Assembly (NCBI RefSeq): GCF_004362805.1
Contig: NZ_SNYF01000006.1
Location: forward strand, 496,001-560,000
Direction of reading: 5' to 3'
From: Algoriphagus boseongensis
Lineage (GTDB): Bacteria; Bacteroidota; Bacteroidia; Cytophagales; Cyclobacteriaceae
Length of the DNA stretch: 64,000 nucleotides
In this document: in pieces, positions 51,628 to 60,826 of the stretch
How the letters are laid out: the number at the start of each line of letters is the position of its first letter
Position numbering within the stretch: the stretch's first letter is position 1
Notes under the pieces: model-generated
The model's input: only the letters and a program-made list of their open reading frames with translations
The model's database searches: none
What the model was told of the DNA's origin: nothing
Made by a program: the position numbers and the translations under genes

Positions 51628-53472
51628 TTATTTTCCGAAAAAGGAGTGAATGCTATTTAAATCTAATTTCACAAAAGTTTTGTTCCCGGCAGGAGAATAG
51701 TTTGGATTTTGACTGGCAAAAAGTTGCCCTACCAGAGTTTCCATTTCCTGAGAATTCAATTTTTGGCCCTTTTTAATTGCCGATTTTCTGGCTAAAGATC
51801 TTGCGAGATTTTCTCTCTTATCCAGAGAAAGCTCACTCTTGAAGTTTTTGAATTGCTCGAGAAGTCCTTCAAAAAGTTCTTTTTCATTCTTCACCTGAAC
51901 ATCAGCCGGAACGCCCTGAATCAAAATGGTATCCTTTCCGAATGGTTCCACAACAAAACCCAAACTGTGCAGTTCGGCCAACATATCCATCACCAAGGAA
52001 TAATCGGAAGGATTAAGCTGCAAGGTGGGTGGAAAAAGACATTGCTGGGAAACTCCCTTTGCAGCTTGGAGCTGACGAAAATATTGTTCATACAAAATCC
52101 TTTCATGAGCTGCCTGCTGATCTAAAATCAGTAAACCAGTAGACATCTGGGCTACGATGTAGCTCAATTCCACCTGAAAAGTGGTTCCTGTGTTTTCATT
52201 TTCTTCAGGCCGGATCATAAATCTCGGCTCATCCATCGAAGCCCTGCTGGGGAAGGTTAGGACTTCAGTTTCATCCTCATTTTCCCTGGAAATTTCCTGA
52301 GGTCTTTGGGGAATATTTCCCTCAAAAAGCCTTTCCCAGCCAGATACTGAAGCTTTTTTGAATTCCGGGGTATTGAAGGTCTTGTAGCTATATTCCCGAT
52401 CCACCTCAATTTTTGTATCAGGATTATTTGTCCAGGTATCTTGAAAATTCACATCCACGGAGAAATCAATGGCCGGAGTGATATGGTGAGCACCTAAGGC
52501 CTGCTTTACCGCAGAGCGAATGACGGCATAGACCGTTCTCTCATCGTCAAACTTGATTTCGGTTTTAGTAGGATGCACATTGATATCGATATGTGCTGGA
52601 TCGATTTCCAGAAAAAGAACATAAAATGGATGCTGCTCTGACTGGATCAAACCCTCAAAAGCTGAACTCACCGCATGATGGAGGTAGGAACTTCTGATGT
52701 ATCGATTATTCACGAAGAAGAACTGTTCTCCTCTGGTTTTTTTGGCGTTTTCGGGTTTCCCGATATAGCCTTTGACATTCACGTGAGGTGTCAATTCTTC
52801 GCAAGGGATCAACTGACCCTGATAGCTTTTCCCAAAAAGGCCAACAATCCTCTGGCTCAATTTCCCTGAAGGGAGATTGTACGTTTCCAGATCCTGTTGG
52901 TACATAGTAAAAGCGACTTCAGGATAAGAAAGTGCGACCCGCTGAAACTCCTCAACCAAATGACGCATTTCCACCGGATTGGATTTAAGGAAATTTCTTC
53001 GTGCTGGAACATTGAAAAATAGGTTTTTCATTGCCACCGATGTTCCAACGGGAGTGGCTACTGGTTCCTGTTTTTTTACTTCAGACCCTTCGATTTGGAT
53101 GAGCGTTCCTAGCTCAGATTCGACTTGCCGGGTTTTTAGTTCAACTTGTGCCACAGCAGCTATTGAGGCCAAGGCTTCTCCTCTAAATCCAAAAGTCTTG
53201 ATGGCAAACAGGTCCTGTGAAGTTCTGATTTTGGAGGTGGCGTGTCTTTCGAAACTCATTCGGGCGTCAGTTGCGGACATCCCCTTTCCATTGTCAATCA
53301 CCTGAAGCAGTTGTTTTCCTGCATCTTTGATTATCACCTGGACATGAGTCGCACCAGCATCAACAGAGTTTTCGAGGAGTTCTTTGAGAGCAGATGAGGG
53401 TCGCTGTACTACTTCTCCGGCAGCGATTTGGTTTGCAATCGCATCCGGGAGCAGTTGGATGATGTCACTCAT
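51628..53472 (-). CDS. mutL: DNA mismatch repair protein MutL
   Basis: The 614-residue protein has the GHKL ATPase head (about 1-330), with KELLENSVDAGA, DNGKGM, TFGFRGEALASIA and RGEQFFFVNNRY. The C-terminal dimerisation domain covers about 420-614. The C-terminal segment reads DQQAAHERILYE where endonuclease-type MutL has DQHA-x2-E. The usual CPHGRP near the end is replaced by NYSPAGNKTF. The dimer is intact, but the nuclease site may not be. It overlaps the upstream membrane-protein gene by 4 bases and is followed by two rhomboid genes. Confidence 0.96.
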   Translation of the reverse strand: MSDIIQLLPDAIANQIAAGEVVQRPSSALKELLENSVDAGATHVQVIIKDAGKQLLQVIDNGKGMSATDARMSFERHATSKIRTSQDLFAIKTFGFRGEALASIAAVAQVELKTRQVESELGTLIQIEGSEVKKQEPVATPVGTSVAMKNLFFNVPARRNFLKSNPVEMRHLVEEFQRVALSYPEVAFTMYQQDLETYNLPSGKLSQRIVGLFGKSYQGQLIPCEELTPHVNVKGYIGKPENAKKTRGEQFFFVNNRYIRSSYLHHAVSSAFEGLIQSEQHPFYVLFLEIDPAHIDINVHPTKTEIKFDDERTVYAVIRSAVKQALGAHHITPAIDFSVDVNFQDTWTNNPDTKIEVDREYSYKTFNTPEFKKASVSGWERLFEGNIPQRPQEISRENEDETEVLTFPSRASMDEPRFMIRPEENENTGTTFQVELSYIVAQMSTGLLILDQQAAHERILYEQYFRQLQAAKGVSQQCLFPPTLQLNPSDYSLVMDMLAELHSLGFVVEPFGKDTILIQGVPADVQVKNEKELFEGLLEQFKNFKSELSLDKRENLARSLARKSAIKKGQKLNSQEMETLVGQLFASQNPNYSPAGNKTFVKLDLNSIHSFFGK

Positions 53473-53870
53473 CTTTTTCTTTGTTTTTTGATTTTGAAGA
53501 AAAAGTAAATCCCGACAGCAATAAGACCAGTGTAGGCCATGTAGGTAAGTACAACAGGGCCAATGTAAATGTATCCGAAGGCAGCTGTGATCATTCCGAA
53601 AAACAATAAGGTTCGGATCATCGCTGTTGAATTAAAAAGACTGGTGTCCCTTTGCTTGATTCCTCTGTAAGAAGAAAATGAGCCACGGATACTGGCACCA
53701 TATCCCTGTGGATTGTGACCATCCTCACCGCTAAGCAGGCCTTCCTCTTCCAGTTCTTTTTTGATTCTGGAGGTTCTTTCCTCGATTTCTTCTTTTACCG
53801 GGTCATAATACCTCGGTTTGACATCAAATCGCTGGGGAGAGGAGGTTCTAAATATGGAAGGAAACTTCAT
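53469..53870 (-). CDS. Hypothetical membrane protein upstream of mutL
   Basis: The 133-residue protein has a polar N-terminal half with a short charged helix (PVKEEIEERTSRIKKELEEEG, about 24-44) and two close hydrophobic segments (IRTLLFFGMITAAFGYIYI and VLTYMAYTGLIAVGIYFFF, about 85-125), ending in a basic KIKKQRKR. It is a small two-helix membrane protein of unknown function. Its stop overlaps the mutL start by 4 bases, so the two are translated together. A link to mismatch repair is not implied by anything else. Confidence 0.75.
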   Translation of the reverse strand: MKFPSIFRTSSPQRFDVKPRYYDPVKEEIEERTSRIKKELEEEGLLSGEDGHNPQGYGASIRGSFSSYRGIKQRDTSLFNSTAMIRTLLFFGMITAAFGYIYIGPVVLTYMAYTGLIAVGIYFFFKIKKQRKR

Positions 53871-54122
53871 TTTTAATCAATAGTTGCTTAAAGTAAAGCA
53901 AGAAAGCCAGTCGACAAGCTTTTTAAAACTCTGCTACCGGATATCATATTTTCCAATAGTTTAACCCAATTAGAGGGTTAATGTTGCCCGAACTTTAGTA
54001 TCTTGAATATTAAACTGAGTCAATCAGTCGTTTGATAAAAAGCCGGAGAGGTTTTGGCTTGGTGTCTAAGCGTTGCTCTACAAATTTACTTCAAAAGTTA
54101 AGGAATTAAAATCTAAACAGAC

Positions 54123-57065
54123 ATGAGTGCGAAGCAGGTAAGGCTTCTTTTGATGGTGGTAATCGTGGGCTTGTTTTCTTCAGGAAAATCTGACCCCTTC
54201 GTTGCCAATGAAGATCCATTAATAAAAGGAGACCTGAGGACGCAGCAAAGCTGGGTAGATAGTGTGTTTAATGCCTTGACTTTCGATGAGCGACTGGGGC
54301 AGCTTTTTATGGTGGCAGCCTATTCCAATAAAGACCAGAAGCATGTCGATGAAATCAGCGAATTGATCAAAAATGAAAATCTCGGGGGGCTGATTTTTTT
54401 TCAAGGCGGTCCCAATAGACAAGCCCGACTAACCAATTATTACCAAGCCCAGGCAAAGACACCTCTTTTTATAGCTATGGATGCGGAATGGGGAGTGGGG
54501 ATGCGTTTGGATTCTATTTTAAACTTTCCCAAAGCAATGACCCTGGGAGCTGTTCAGGATGATCAATTGATCTACGAAATGGGTACTCAAATCGCCCATC
54601 AATTCAAGGAGCTGGGTATGCATATCAATTTTGCTCCAGTAGTAGATGTCAATTCCAATCCAAACAATCCTGTAATCGGATATCGTGCATTTGGAGAGAA
54701 TAAATCCCTGGTAACCCGGCAAGCTTTGGCCTACATGAAAGGTCTGCAGGAGCATGGGGTAATTGCGAATGCGAAGCATTTTCCGGGGCATGGAGACACT
54801 GAAACGGACAGTCATCATACCTTACCAATCATTAAACACGCAGAAAATCGGATTTGGGATATCGACTTGTACCCTTATCAGGAGCTTTTCAGGGAGAATC
54901 TTATGTCTGTCATGGTTGCTCATTTAGATGTGCCAAGCCTAAATCAAGGAGAGCATTTGCCGACAAGTCTTTCCAAATCTGTGGTTACTGATCTTTTGCA
55001 AAATCGGATGAACTTCCAAGGTTTGGTATTTACAGATGCCTTGAATATGCGCGGGGTGGCTGTGGCTAACAAACCCGGAGAAGTGGATTTGAAAGCTTTG
55101 TTGGCGGGAAATGATGTTTTGCTCTATTCTCAGGATGTGCCCAAAGCAAAAATTTTGATAAAAGAAGCTGTGGCTCAAGGGAAAATTTCCGAAGGAGAAA
55201 TCAATAAAAAGGTAAAGAAAATCCTGAAGGCTAAATATTGGGCAGGTCTTGACAAGGCAAAACCAATAGACACTTATAAAATCTCCGAGAGAATTAACAG
55301 TCCAGAGACTAAGGTAATTATCGAGAAACTATATGCCGATGCCTTTACCGTTGCATCTAATAAGGGAGATTTATTGCCATTTAAACAACTTGATCTGAAA
55401 AAATTTGCCAGCCTTTCCATAGGAGACAAAGGACAAGAATTCAGCAAATACCTCAACAAATACACGCGTGTCGATCATTTCGATATTTCCAAAGCCGCCT
55501 CGGAATCTGAGCATTATAATCTGATGAAGAAGTTGGAGGACTACGATGTCGTCGTGGTGGGACTGATGGGGGTGACGAATAGTCCTCAGCGGGCATTCGG
55601 GATTGCTCCGGGGGATATTAAGTTGATTCGTGCCCTGGAAAAAAGGCAGAAAGTAGTTACTGTGCTTTTTGGAAATGCATATGCCGCAACTGCCCTCGAA
55701 GGAATGGGGAATGTGGTTTTGGCTTATGAAAACAATGAGATTACTCAAAAATTAGCTCCACAAATTCTTTTTGGAGGAAGACCGGGAAAGGGAATTTTAC
55801 CCGTTACCGTGGCAAATGGATTTACCCAAGGAGTTGGAGGATATTTGGGAGATTTAGGAAGGCTTTCTTATGGGACTCCTGAAAGCGTGGGATTGAGCGA
55901 AGAAAAGCTTAATCAGATAGACGAGGTAGCCAATCGAATGATAAAAGTTCAAGCGGCTCCAGGTGCTAATGTCTTGGTAGTCAAAGATGGGAAAGTGATT
56001 TTTGAAAAGTCCTATGGGTATTTAGACTATAAAAAATCGGCTCCAGTGACTGCTGAAACAGTTTATGATCTGGCATCAGTAACCAAGGTTTTGGCTACCA
56101 CTCAGGCAGCCATGTTTTTGGAAAGCAGGGGAGAGTTGGATATGAACAAAACTCTGGGTGATTACTTGCCAGAGTTAAGAGGTACCAATAAGGCCAATTT
56201 GGTAATTAAAAATGTGATGGCCCATGAGGCGGGATTAAAGGCTTTTATTCCCCATTATGTAAAAACCGTTGAAGGAGGGAAATGGAAGGATACTTTTTAC
56301 AAAGCTCAAGCTGAACCAGGATTTTCCCGACCGGTTTCAAATGACATGTTTGCCAGAGATGGATTGAGGGATAGTATCTGGAATTGGACGGTTAAGTCTG
56401 ACCTTTTGCCAAAGCCAAACAAATATGTCTACTCGGATCTGACCATGTATTTCATGCAGGCGGTTATTGAAAGTGTTGTCAATCAGCCTTTGGATGAATT
56501 TTTGGCACAAAACTTCTACGAGCCTTTGGGATTGCATACCCTGACTTTCAATCCAGCTTCAAAAATGCCCATTGAAAAAATAGCTCCAACTGAAAATGAT
56601 GTGGCCTTTAGAAAAAGACAAATTCAAGGCTATGTCCATGATCCCGGGGCAGCTATGTTTGGAGGAGTTGCCGGTCATGCAGGACTTTTTGGAACTGCAA
56701 ATGACCTAGCAGTCATGATGCAGCTTATGCTCAACAAGGGTTTTTATGGAGATATAAATCTGATCAAGCCTTCGACAGTAGAAGCTTTTACTAAAAGACA
56801 ATCTTCAATGAGTCGTAGAGGCTGGGGTTGGGATAAACCAGAGCCTGAGCAAGGCAAAGGTGGATCGGCCGGTAAATTAGCTCCTAAATCCACCTTTGGG
56901 CATACAGGATTTACCGGAACTTGTGTTTGGGCGGATCCAGAGAATCAACTGATTTATATTTTCTTATCCAATCGAGTTTATCCGGATGCAGAGAATAATA
57001 AATTACTCAGTGAGAATATCCGAACAGATATACATGATTTGATTTACAAGGCAATGGAGAATTAA
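54123..57065 (+). CDS. GH3 beta-N-acetylhexosaminidase fused to a serine beta-lactamase-family domain
   Basis: The 980-residue exported protein joins two enzymes. The GH3 part (about 45-390) has AKHFPGHGDTETDSHHTLP, the His/Asp pair of NagZ-type enzymes, and nucleophile Asp305 in VFTDALNM. A C-terminal GH3-like domain follows (about 395-580). The second part (about 595-980) is an AmpH/class-C-like serine hydrolase, with Ser652-x-x-Lys655 in LASVTKV, a YSD tyrosine motif and a GHTG triad. Such fusions occur in Bacteroidota, and roles in cell-wall recycling are inferred. The N-terminal signal (LLLMVVIVGLFSSGKSD) would send it to the periplasm. The hydrolase could act on beta-lactam or D-Ala peptides. 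Confidence 0.92.
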   Translation: MSAKQVRLLLMVVIVGLFSSGKSDPFVANEDPLIKGDLRTQQSWVDSVFNALTFDERLGQLFMVAAYSNKDQKHVDEISELIKNENLGGLIFFQGGPNRQARLTNYYQAQAKTPLFIAMDAEWGVGMRLDSILNFPKAMTLGAVQDDQLIYEMGTQIAHQFKELGMHINFAPVVDVNSNPNNPVIGYRAFGENKSLVTRQALAYMKGLQEHGVIANAKHFPGHGDTETDSHHTLPIIKHAENRIWDIDLYPYQELFRENLMSVMVAHLDVPSLNQGEHLPTSLSKSVVTDLLQNRMNFQGLVFTDALNMRGVAVANKPGEVDLKALLAGNDVLLYSQDVPKAKILIKEAVAQGKISEGEINKKVKKILKAKYWAGLDKAKPIDTYKISERINSPETKVIIEKLYADAFTVASNKGDLLPFKQLDLKKFASLSIGDKGQEFSKYLNKYTRVDHFDISKAASESEHYNLMKKLEDYDVVVVGLMGVTNSPQRAFGIAPGDIKLIRALEKRQKVVTVLFGNAYAATALEGMGNVVLAYENNEITQKLAPQILFGGRPGKGILPVTVANGFTQGVGGYLGDLGRLSYGTPESVGLSEEKLNQIDEVANRMIKVQAAPGANVLVVKDGKVIFEKSYGYLDYKKSAPVTAETVYDLASVTKVLATTQAAMFLESRGELDMNKTLGDYLPELRGTNKANLVIKNVMAHEAGLKAFIPHYVKTVEGGKWKDTFYKAQAEPGFSRPVSNDMFARDGLRDSIWNWTVKSDLLPKPNKYVYSDLTMYFMQAVIESVVNQPLDEFLAQNFYEPLGLHTLTFNPASKMPIEKIAPTENDVAFRKRQIQGYVHDPGAAMFGGVAGHAGLFGTANDLAVMMQLMLNKGFYGDINLIKPSTVEAFTKRQSSMSRRGWGWDKPEPEQGKGGSAGKLAPKSTFGHTGFTGTCVWADPENQLIYIFLSNRVYPDAENNKLLSENIRTDIHDLIYKAMEN

Positions 57066-57193
57066 AGGATTGTCTCTTCCCGAAAAAGAGACCTTTCCGT
57101 ATGGGCTAAAAATTGTTTTAAAAGAAGGGATGTTGGGAGAGATAAAAGCTTGGGAAAACTTATCACATATCTATTCATCTAGTAAGAGAAATA

Positions 57194-57236
57194 AAAAATG
57201 CCATTAACATCTAAGATCTTAATGGCATTTTTATTT
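57194..57236 (+). terminator. Terminator of the GH3 fusion gene
   Basis: A 14-bp stem (AAAAATGCCATTAA / TTAATGGCATTTTT) with an 11-base loop and T-rich tail, 128 bases after the stop codon. Confidence 0.88.
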
Positions 57237-57278
57237 TATTCAAGCTATCTATTTTATCAAAAATCCTTTCCGCTTAGA

Positions 57279-57306
57279 GTCTAATGTCTTGATTCTAGCG
57301 TCTTGA
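57279..57306. repeat. GTCTAATGTCTTG word repeat
   Basis: GTCTAATGTCTTG followed by TTCTAGCGTCTTGA: two variants of one word in tandem. Words of the same type occur inverted near 60746-60772. Confidence 0.55.
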
Positions 57307-57315
57307 AACTGGAAA

Positions 57316-59247
57316 TTATTCCTTTATCTCAATCACCTTGAATTCAGTTCTACGGTTGACCTGATGCTCTTCTTCAGTTTTGGCATCTTTGATGATTAAC
57401 TGCGTTTCTCCGTATCCTTTGGCAACTAAGCGATCTGCTGCAATTCCTTTGGATACCATGTAATCCACCGCACTTTGAGCTCTTCTCTGGGAAAGGTCAA
57501 GGTTGTAGGCGTCACTGGATCTGGAGTCAGTATGAGAGCTGAGTTCGATTCGGATACTTGGATTGTCCTGAAGGATTTTTACAAGTTTATCCAGCTCTAC
57601 CGCTGCATCTGATCGGATTTCAGCCTTGTCCAAATCATAATAGATGTTTTCTAGGACAATTGCCTTTTCCAAAATCAACTGATCCAAAAAGATAGTTGTA
57701 TCCAAAGTGACGTTGGTGACATCCTGAATTAAAGTAGCGGGGTCAGGGGTCTTTCCTTTGGTGGTGTAAGGAATAGACTTGGAGAAGTATCCGCTTTTGG
57801 AAGCAATGATAGTATAGTCTGAGTCAGGAGCCATGGTGAATCTTACCCGGCCATTTGTGTTGGAGAAATCTCCTCCCTGCTGCTTGTTGTCAGATCCATA
57901 AAGTACAATTCGTGTTTGAGGAAGAGGTGCCTCAGCTCCATCAGCCTTGGTTTCCTTTGCAAAAACGTTCAGCAATACATTGATGATTTTTGGCTTTGGA
58001 GTCTTGTCTTCGAAGTAATAAATATCATCATCTCCCACACCATCAGCTCGATTGGAAGAGATAAATCCAGCCTTTGGGTATTCGGTGAAAAAGATCCCAA
58101 AATCATCATCTTGACTGTTGAAATTTTGTCCCAGATTTTTGATTACCTGGGTACCGGATTCGTCTTTTTCAGCTACAAAAAGATCTAATTTTCCATATCC
58201 AGGATGACCATCAGAAGAGAAAAAGAATTTTCCGTCAGGAGCCATTCTTGGGAACATTTCATTGCCGGGAGTATTGATCGTCGGACCAAGATTTACCGGA
58301 TTTCCAAAATCTCCATTGGCAAGTTTGGTGGCTTTGTACAAGTCAATTCCTCCGAATCCTCCTGGTCTGTTGGAGGCAAAATAAAGTTCAGCACCATCTG
58401 GGCTGAAAGCTGGGGTAGAATTCCACCAGTTTTCGTCTTCATTTAGAGGCATCCAGATCGGTTGTGTAAAACCAGCTCCTCGGAAATAAGAAGCAAAAAG
58501 GGCTACTTCAGGTAGATCTTTTGCTGAGGTAGAATTTCCCCGGGCGTAAATAATTGTGTTTCCATCCGGGCTGATAGCAATAGAAGCTTGGTTTAAGCCC
58601 TCTTCATTTCTGAATTCAGGAAGTGCTTGAATCCCCCCCACGTCTACTTTCAATCCATCCGCTCTTGCTCTGAATAGTTTTGTGTAGGGAGTTCCAGTAG
58701 CGGGATACAAGCCAGAGGCCTGTCGTCCTGAAGTGAAATAAAGGAAATCTTCACTCAAAACCGGCGCATAGTCGGCTCCCGGAGTATTCAATTCTTTGTA
58801 ATTGACCAAGACATGATTTGGCCAGTAGTTTTCTATTCCTTCGGCTAGTTTGATGCCCTCAATTTCTCTTTGCACTCGGGCGAGTAAGGCCTCGTCAGAA
58901 GTATATTGCTTGGAAGCTTCGAAGGCTGCCGTTGCCTCCTTGTTTTTTTGTTGGGCTTTTAAGCTTTGTCCCAAGAAAAAGTAATTGTTGAAACTAGGTG
59001 TCTCTTCTACTATCCGACTATAATAAGGTGCAGCTTTTTCAATTCTATTGGAAAGGCGGTAACTCTCTGCCACTACTTGATTCGCTTCCAAGTTAGTGGA
59101 GTCGTCCGCTAAAATCTGCCCAAACGTATTGATTGCATATTGATATTGTCCGGATAGAAATTGATCGTTTCCTTTTTCCACCAAACTTTTGCAGCTGCCA
59201 AGCAGCAGAATGGAAAGAGCGATAAGTGGAAAAAATCGTTGTTTCAT
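57316..59247 (-). CDS. OmpA-family lipoprotein with TPR, PD40 propeller and regulatory domain (PorE-like)
   Basis: The 643-residue lipoprotein (LLGSCKSL, Cys about 18) has TPR repeats (about 25-135). A WD40/PD40 beta-propeller follows (about 160-400, with SPDGNTIIYARG, SPDGAELYFASNRPGG and APDGKFFFSSDGH), then a carboxypeptidase-regulatory-like domain (about 420-510). The OmpA peptidoglycan-binding domain spans about 525-640 (LSSHTDSRSSDAYNLDLSQRRA). This order is that of PorE of the type IX secretion system, which ties the apparatus to peptidoglycan. Other T9SS genes are not in the window, so the role is inferred from layout. I use the ATG before KQRFFPLIAL. Confidence 0.9.
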   Translation of the reverse strand: MKQRFFPLIALSILLLGSCKSLVEKGNDQFLSGQYQYAINTFGQILADDSTNLEANQVVAESYRLSNRIEKAAPYYSRIVEETPSFNNYFFLGQSLKAQQKNKEATAAFEASKQYTSDEALLARVQREIEGIKLAEGIENYWPNHVLVNYKELNTPGADYAPVLSEDFLYFTSGRQASGLYPATGTPYTKLFRARADGLKVDVGGIQALPEFRNEEGLNQASIAISPDGNTIIYARGNSTSAKDLPEVALFASYFRGAGFTQPIWMPLNEDENWWNSTPAFSPDGAELYFASNRPGGFGGIDLYKATKLANGDFGNPVNLGPTINTPGNEMFPRMAPDGKFFFSSDGHPGYGKLDLFVAEKDESGTQVIKNLGQNFNSQDDDFGIFFTEYPKAGFISSNRADGVGDDDIYYFEDKTPKPKIINVLLNVFAKETKADGAEAPLPQTRIVLYGSDNKQQGGDFSNTNGRVRFTMAPDSDYTIIASKSGYFSKSIPYTTKGKTPDPATLIQDVTNVTLDTTIFLDQLILEKAIVLENIYYDLDKAEIRSDAAVELDKLVKILQDNPSIRIELSSHTDSRSSDAYNLDLSQRRAQSAVDYMVSKGIAADRLVAKGYGETQLIIKDAKTEEEHQVNRRTEFKVIEIKE

Positions 59248-59285
59248 TGAGCCAAGGGATTCGGTCTGTCTGTGAATATTACTAA

Positions 59286-59774
59286 TTAATTTGGAAAATA
59301 TTTGTTCAACCAACTTTTTCGGATAGGCTGCCACAAATTTTTAATGTCGGCTTTGGTTTGGATGATAGGGTTAATGACTTCGAGCTCTTCAGTTATTTCT
59401 CCTGAATTAATTTTTGATTTTACGCCCAAAGCTGGAATCACTCTGAGTTCTCCAGTAGAATTTTTAAGGCTTATCTTTCCTTGGTCTGTCAAATTTAAAC
59501 CCAAGGTATATTCTAATTCTCTAAGTGCTCGAATAGAACTGTCAATAGAACAACCACTTGTACCAAGCTGGCTTTCATCCACTGCCAAAACAATGATCTG
59601 GGAATCGAAAATCTCAAAAGAAGTCGGCATACGATTTCCGTGAGTATTCCAGCCTTGGCAAAAACCAGTCAATTTTTCGTGGATTAAGGCTTCTTCTTGG
59701 GCGTTGAATTTTCGCTCAGCTTGATAAATCCAAACTCTGGAATATTCCGGCATTTGCTCAAATGGTAAATACAT
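59286..59774 (-). CDS. Conserved 162-residue protein (often labelled ABC transporter ATPase)
   Basis: This protein belongs to a family widespread in Bacteroidota, with the pattern FCQGWNTHGNRMPTSFEIFDSQIIVLAVDE and SGCSIDSS (about 42-85). The database name ABC transporter ATPase is not supported: no Walker A, signature or Walker B motif is present. It has no signal or membrane helix. The conserved Cys/Ser/Asp cluster (GCSIDSS) could be a catalytic or binding site, but this is a guess. It is 39 bases upstream of the PorE-like gene, in the same direction, and may be co-transcribed with it. Confidence 0.8.
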   Translation of the reverse strand: MYLPFEQMPEYSRVWIYQAERKFNAQEEALIHEKLTGFCQGWNTHGNRMPTSFEIFDSQIIVLAVDESQLGTSGCSIDSSIRALRELEYTLGLNLTDQGKISLKNSTGELRVIPALGVKSKINSGEITEELEVINPIIQTKADIKNLWQPIRKSWLNKYFPN

Positions 59775-59885
59775 ATCGTTTGATTTTCAATTCAAAGAAA
59801 TAGAGAATGGCTTTAAAGTCATATCCCAACCCAATTTTAATCTACTCGAGATTTTATGTGGCAGTTGCAAACAACTAATCAGCAC

Positions 59886-59920
59886 ATAAAAAACCCTTTC
59901 TGCATAACGGCAAAAAGGGT
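59886..59920 (-). terminator. Terminator of the iron-sulfur oxidoreductase operon
   Basis: ACCCTTTTTGCC and GC-AGAAAGGGT pair on the minus strand with one mismatch and a short loop, followed by TTTTTT. Confidence 0.7.
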
Positions 59921-59942
59921 CGAATTGATTCATTCTTTTTAA

Positions 59943-60734
59943 TTAAATCCCCATGTCTTTGGCAATCATCTCTGCCAAATCATAGACTTTGACCTCGGCT
60001 TCTTTCTCTTTGTTTTTGATTCCATCAGTCATCATGGTCAGGCAAAATGGACATCCTACGGCAATGGCTTGGGCTCCAGTTGCAAGGGCTTCTTCGGTTC
60101 GCTCAATATTGATGTCTTTTTTTCCCGCCTCAGGTTCTTTGAACATTTGTGCTCCACCTGCTCCACAGCATAGACCTTTTGTGCGGCAACGCTTCATTTC
60201 TACCAATTCCACATCCAAGGCCTTGATGACTTCCCTAGGGGCTTCGTAGACATTATTTGCCCTCCCGAGGTAGCAAGAATCGTGGAAGGTGATTTTTTTC
60301 CCTTTGAACTCTCCACCACCCAGAAGTCTGACTTTTCCTTCATTGATTAACTGCTGAAGGAATTGGGAATGGTGAATCACCTCATAATTTCCTCCTAGGG
60401 CCGGATATTCGTTTTTGATAGTATTGAAGCAATGAGGACATGCGGTCACTACCTTTTTTACCTCGTAGCCATTCATGACTTGGATATTGGCAACAGCCTG
60501 CATTTGGAAAAGAAATTCATTTCCTGCTCTTCGGGCAGGATCACCTGTACAGGTTTCTTCTGGTCCCAAAACCGCAAAACTGACTCCTACCTTATTCAAT
60601 ATTTTTACAAATGCCTGAGTGACTGCTTTGTATCGCTCATCAAAAGAACCTGCGCAACCCACCCAAAATAACACTTCTGGACTTTGACCATTCGCGGCCA
60701 TTTCGGCCATTGTTGGGACTTTATATGTAGACAT
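59943..60734 (-). CDS. CCG-domain iron-sulfur oxidoreductase (HdrB/GlpC-like)
   Basis: The 263-residue protein has two cysteine-rich CCG domains: a first with VGCAGSFD, ETCTGD and ACPHCFNT, and a second with FHDSCYLGR, CRTKGLCCGAGGA and GCPFCLTM. Such domains bind a non-cubane [4Fe-4S] cluster in heterodisulfide reductase HdrB, succinate dehydrogenase E and LutA/GlpC. It lacks a membrane helix and should dock on the membrane partner encoded just upstream. The electron donor and acceptor are unknown. The pair probably passes electrons to or from the quinone pool. Confidence 0.9.
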   Translation of the reverse strand: MSTYKVPTMAEMAANGQSPEVLFWVGCAGSFDERYKAVTQAFVKILNKVGVSFAVLGPEETCTGDPARRAGNEFLFQMQAVANIQVMNGYEVKKVVTACPHCFNTIKNEYPALGGNYEVIHHSQFLQQLINEGKVRLLGGGEFKGKKITFHDSCYLGRANNVYEAPREVIKALDVELVEMKRCRTKGLCCGAGGAQMFKEPEAGKKDINIERTEEALATGAQAIAVGCPFCLTMMTDGIKNKEKEAEVKVYDLAEMIAKDMGI

Positions 60735-60745
60735 TTTTTAGATTT

Positions 60746-60826
60746 TAGACATTAGACACAAGATGCTAGACGATTGGCGTGAAAGTATTTTCATCGGACA
60801 TCGGTCATAAAGCATCGGACATTTAC
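60746..60826. repeat. Word repeats between the two iron-sulfur genes
   Basis: TAGACATTAGACACAAGATGCTAGACG (60746-60772, shown here in pieces: TAGACATTAGACAC, AAGATGCTAGACG) echoes, inverted, the words at 57279-57306. A second family follows: CATCGGACATCGGTCAT and GCATCGGACATTTAC (about 60794-60826). Both are short tandem word series. Confidence 0.6.
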
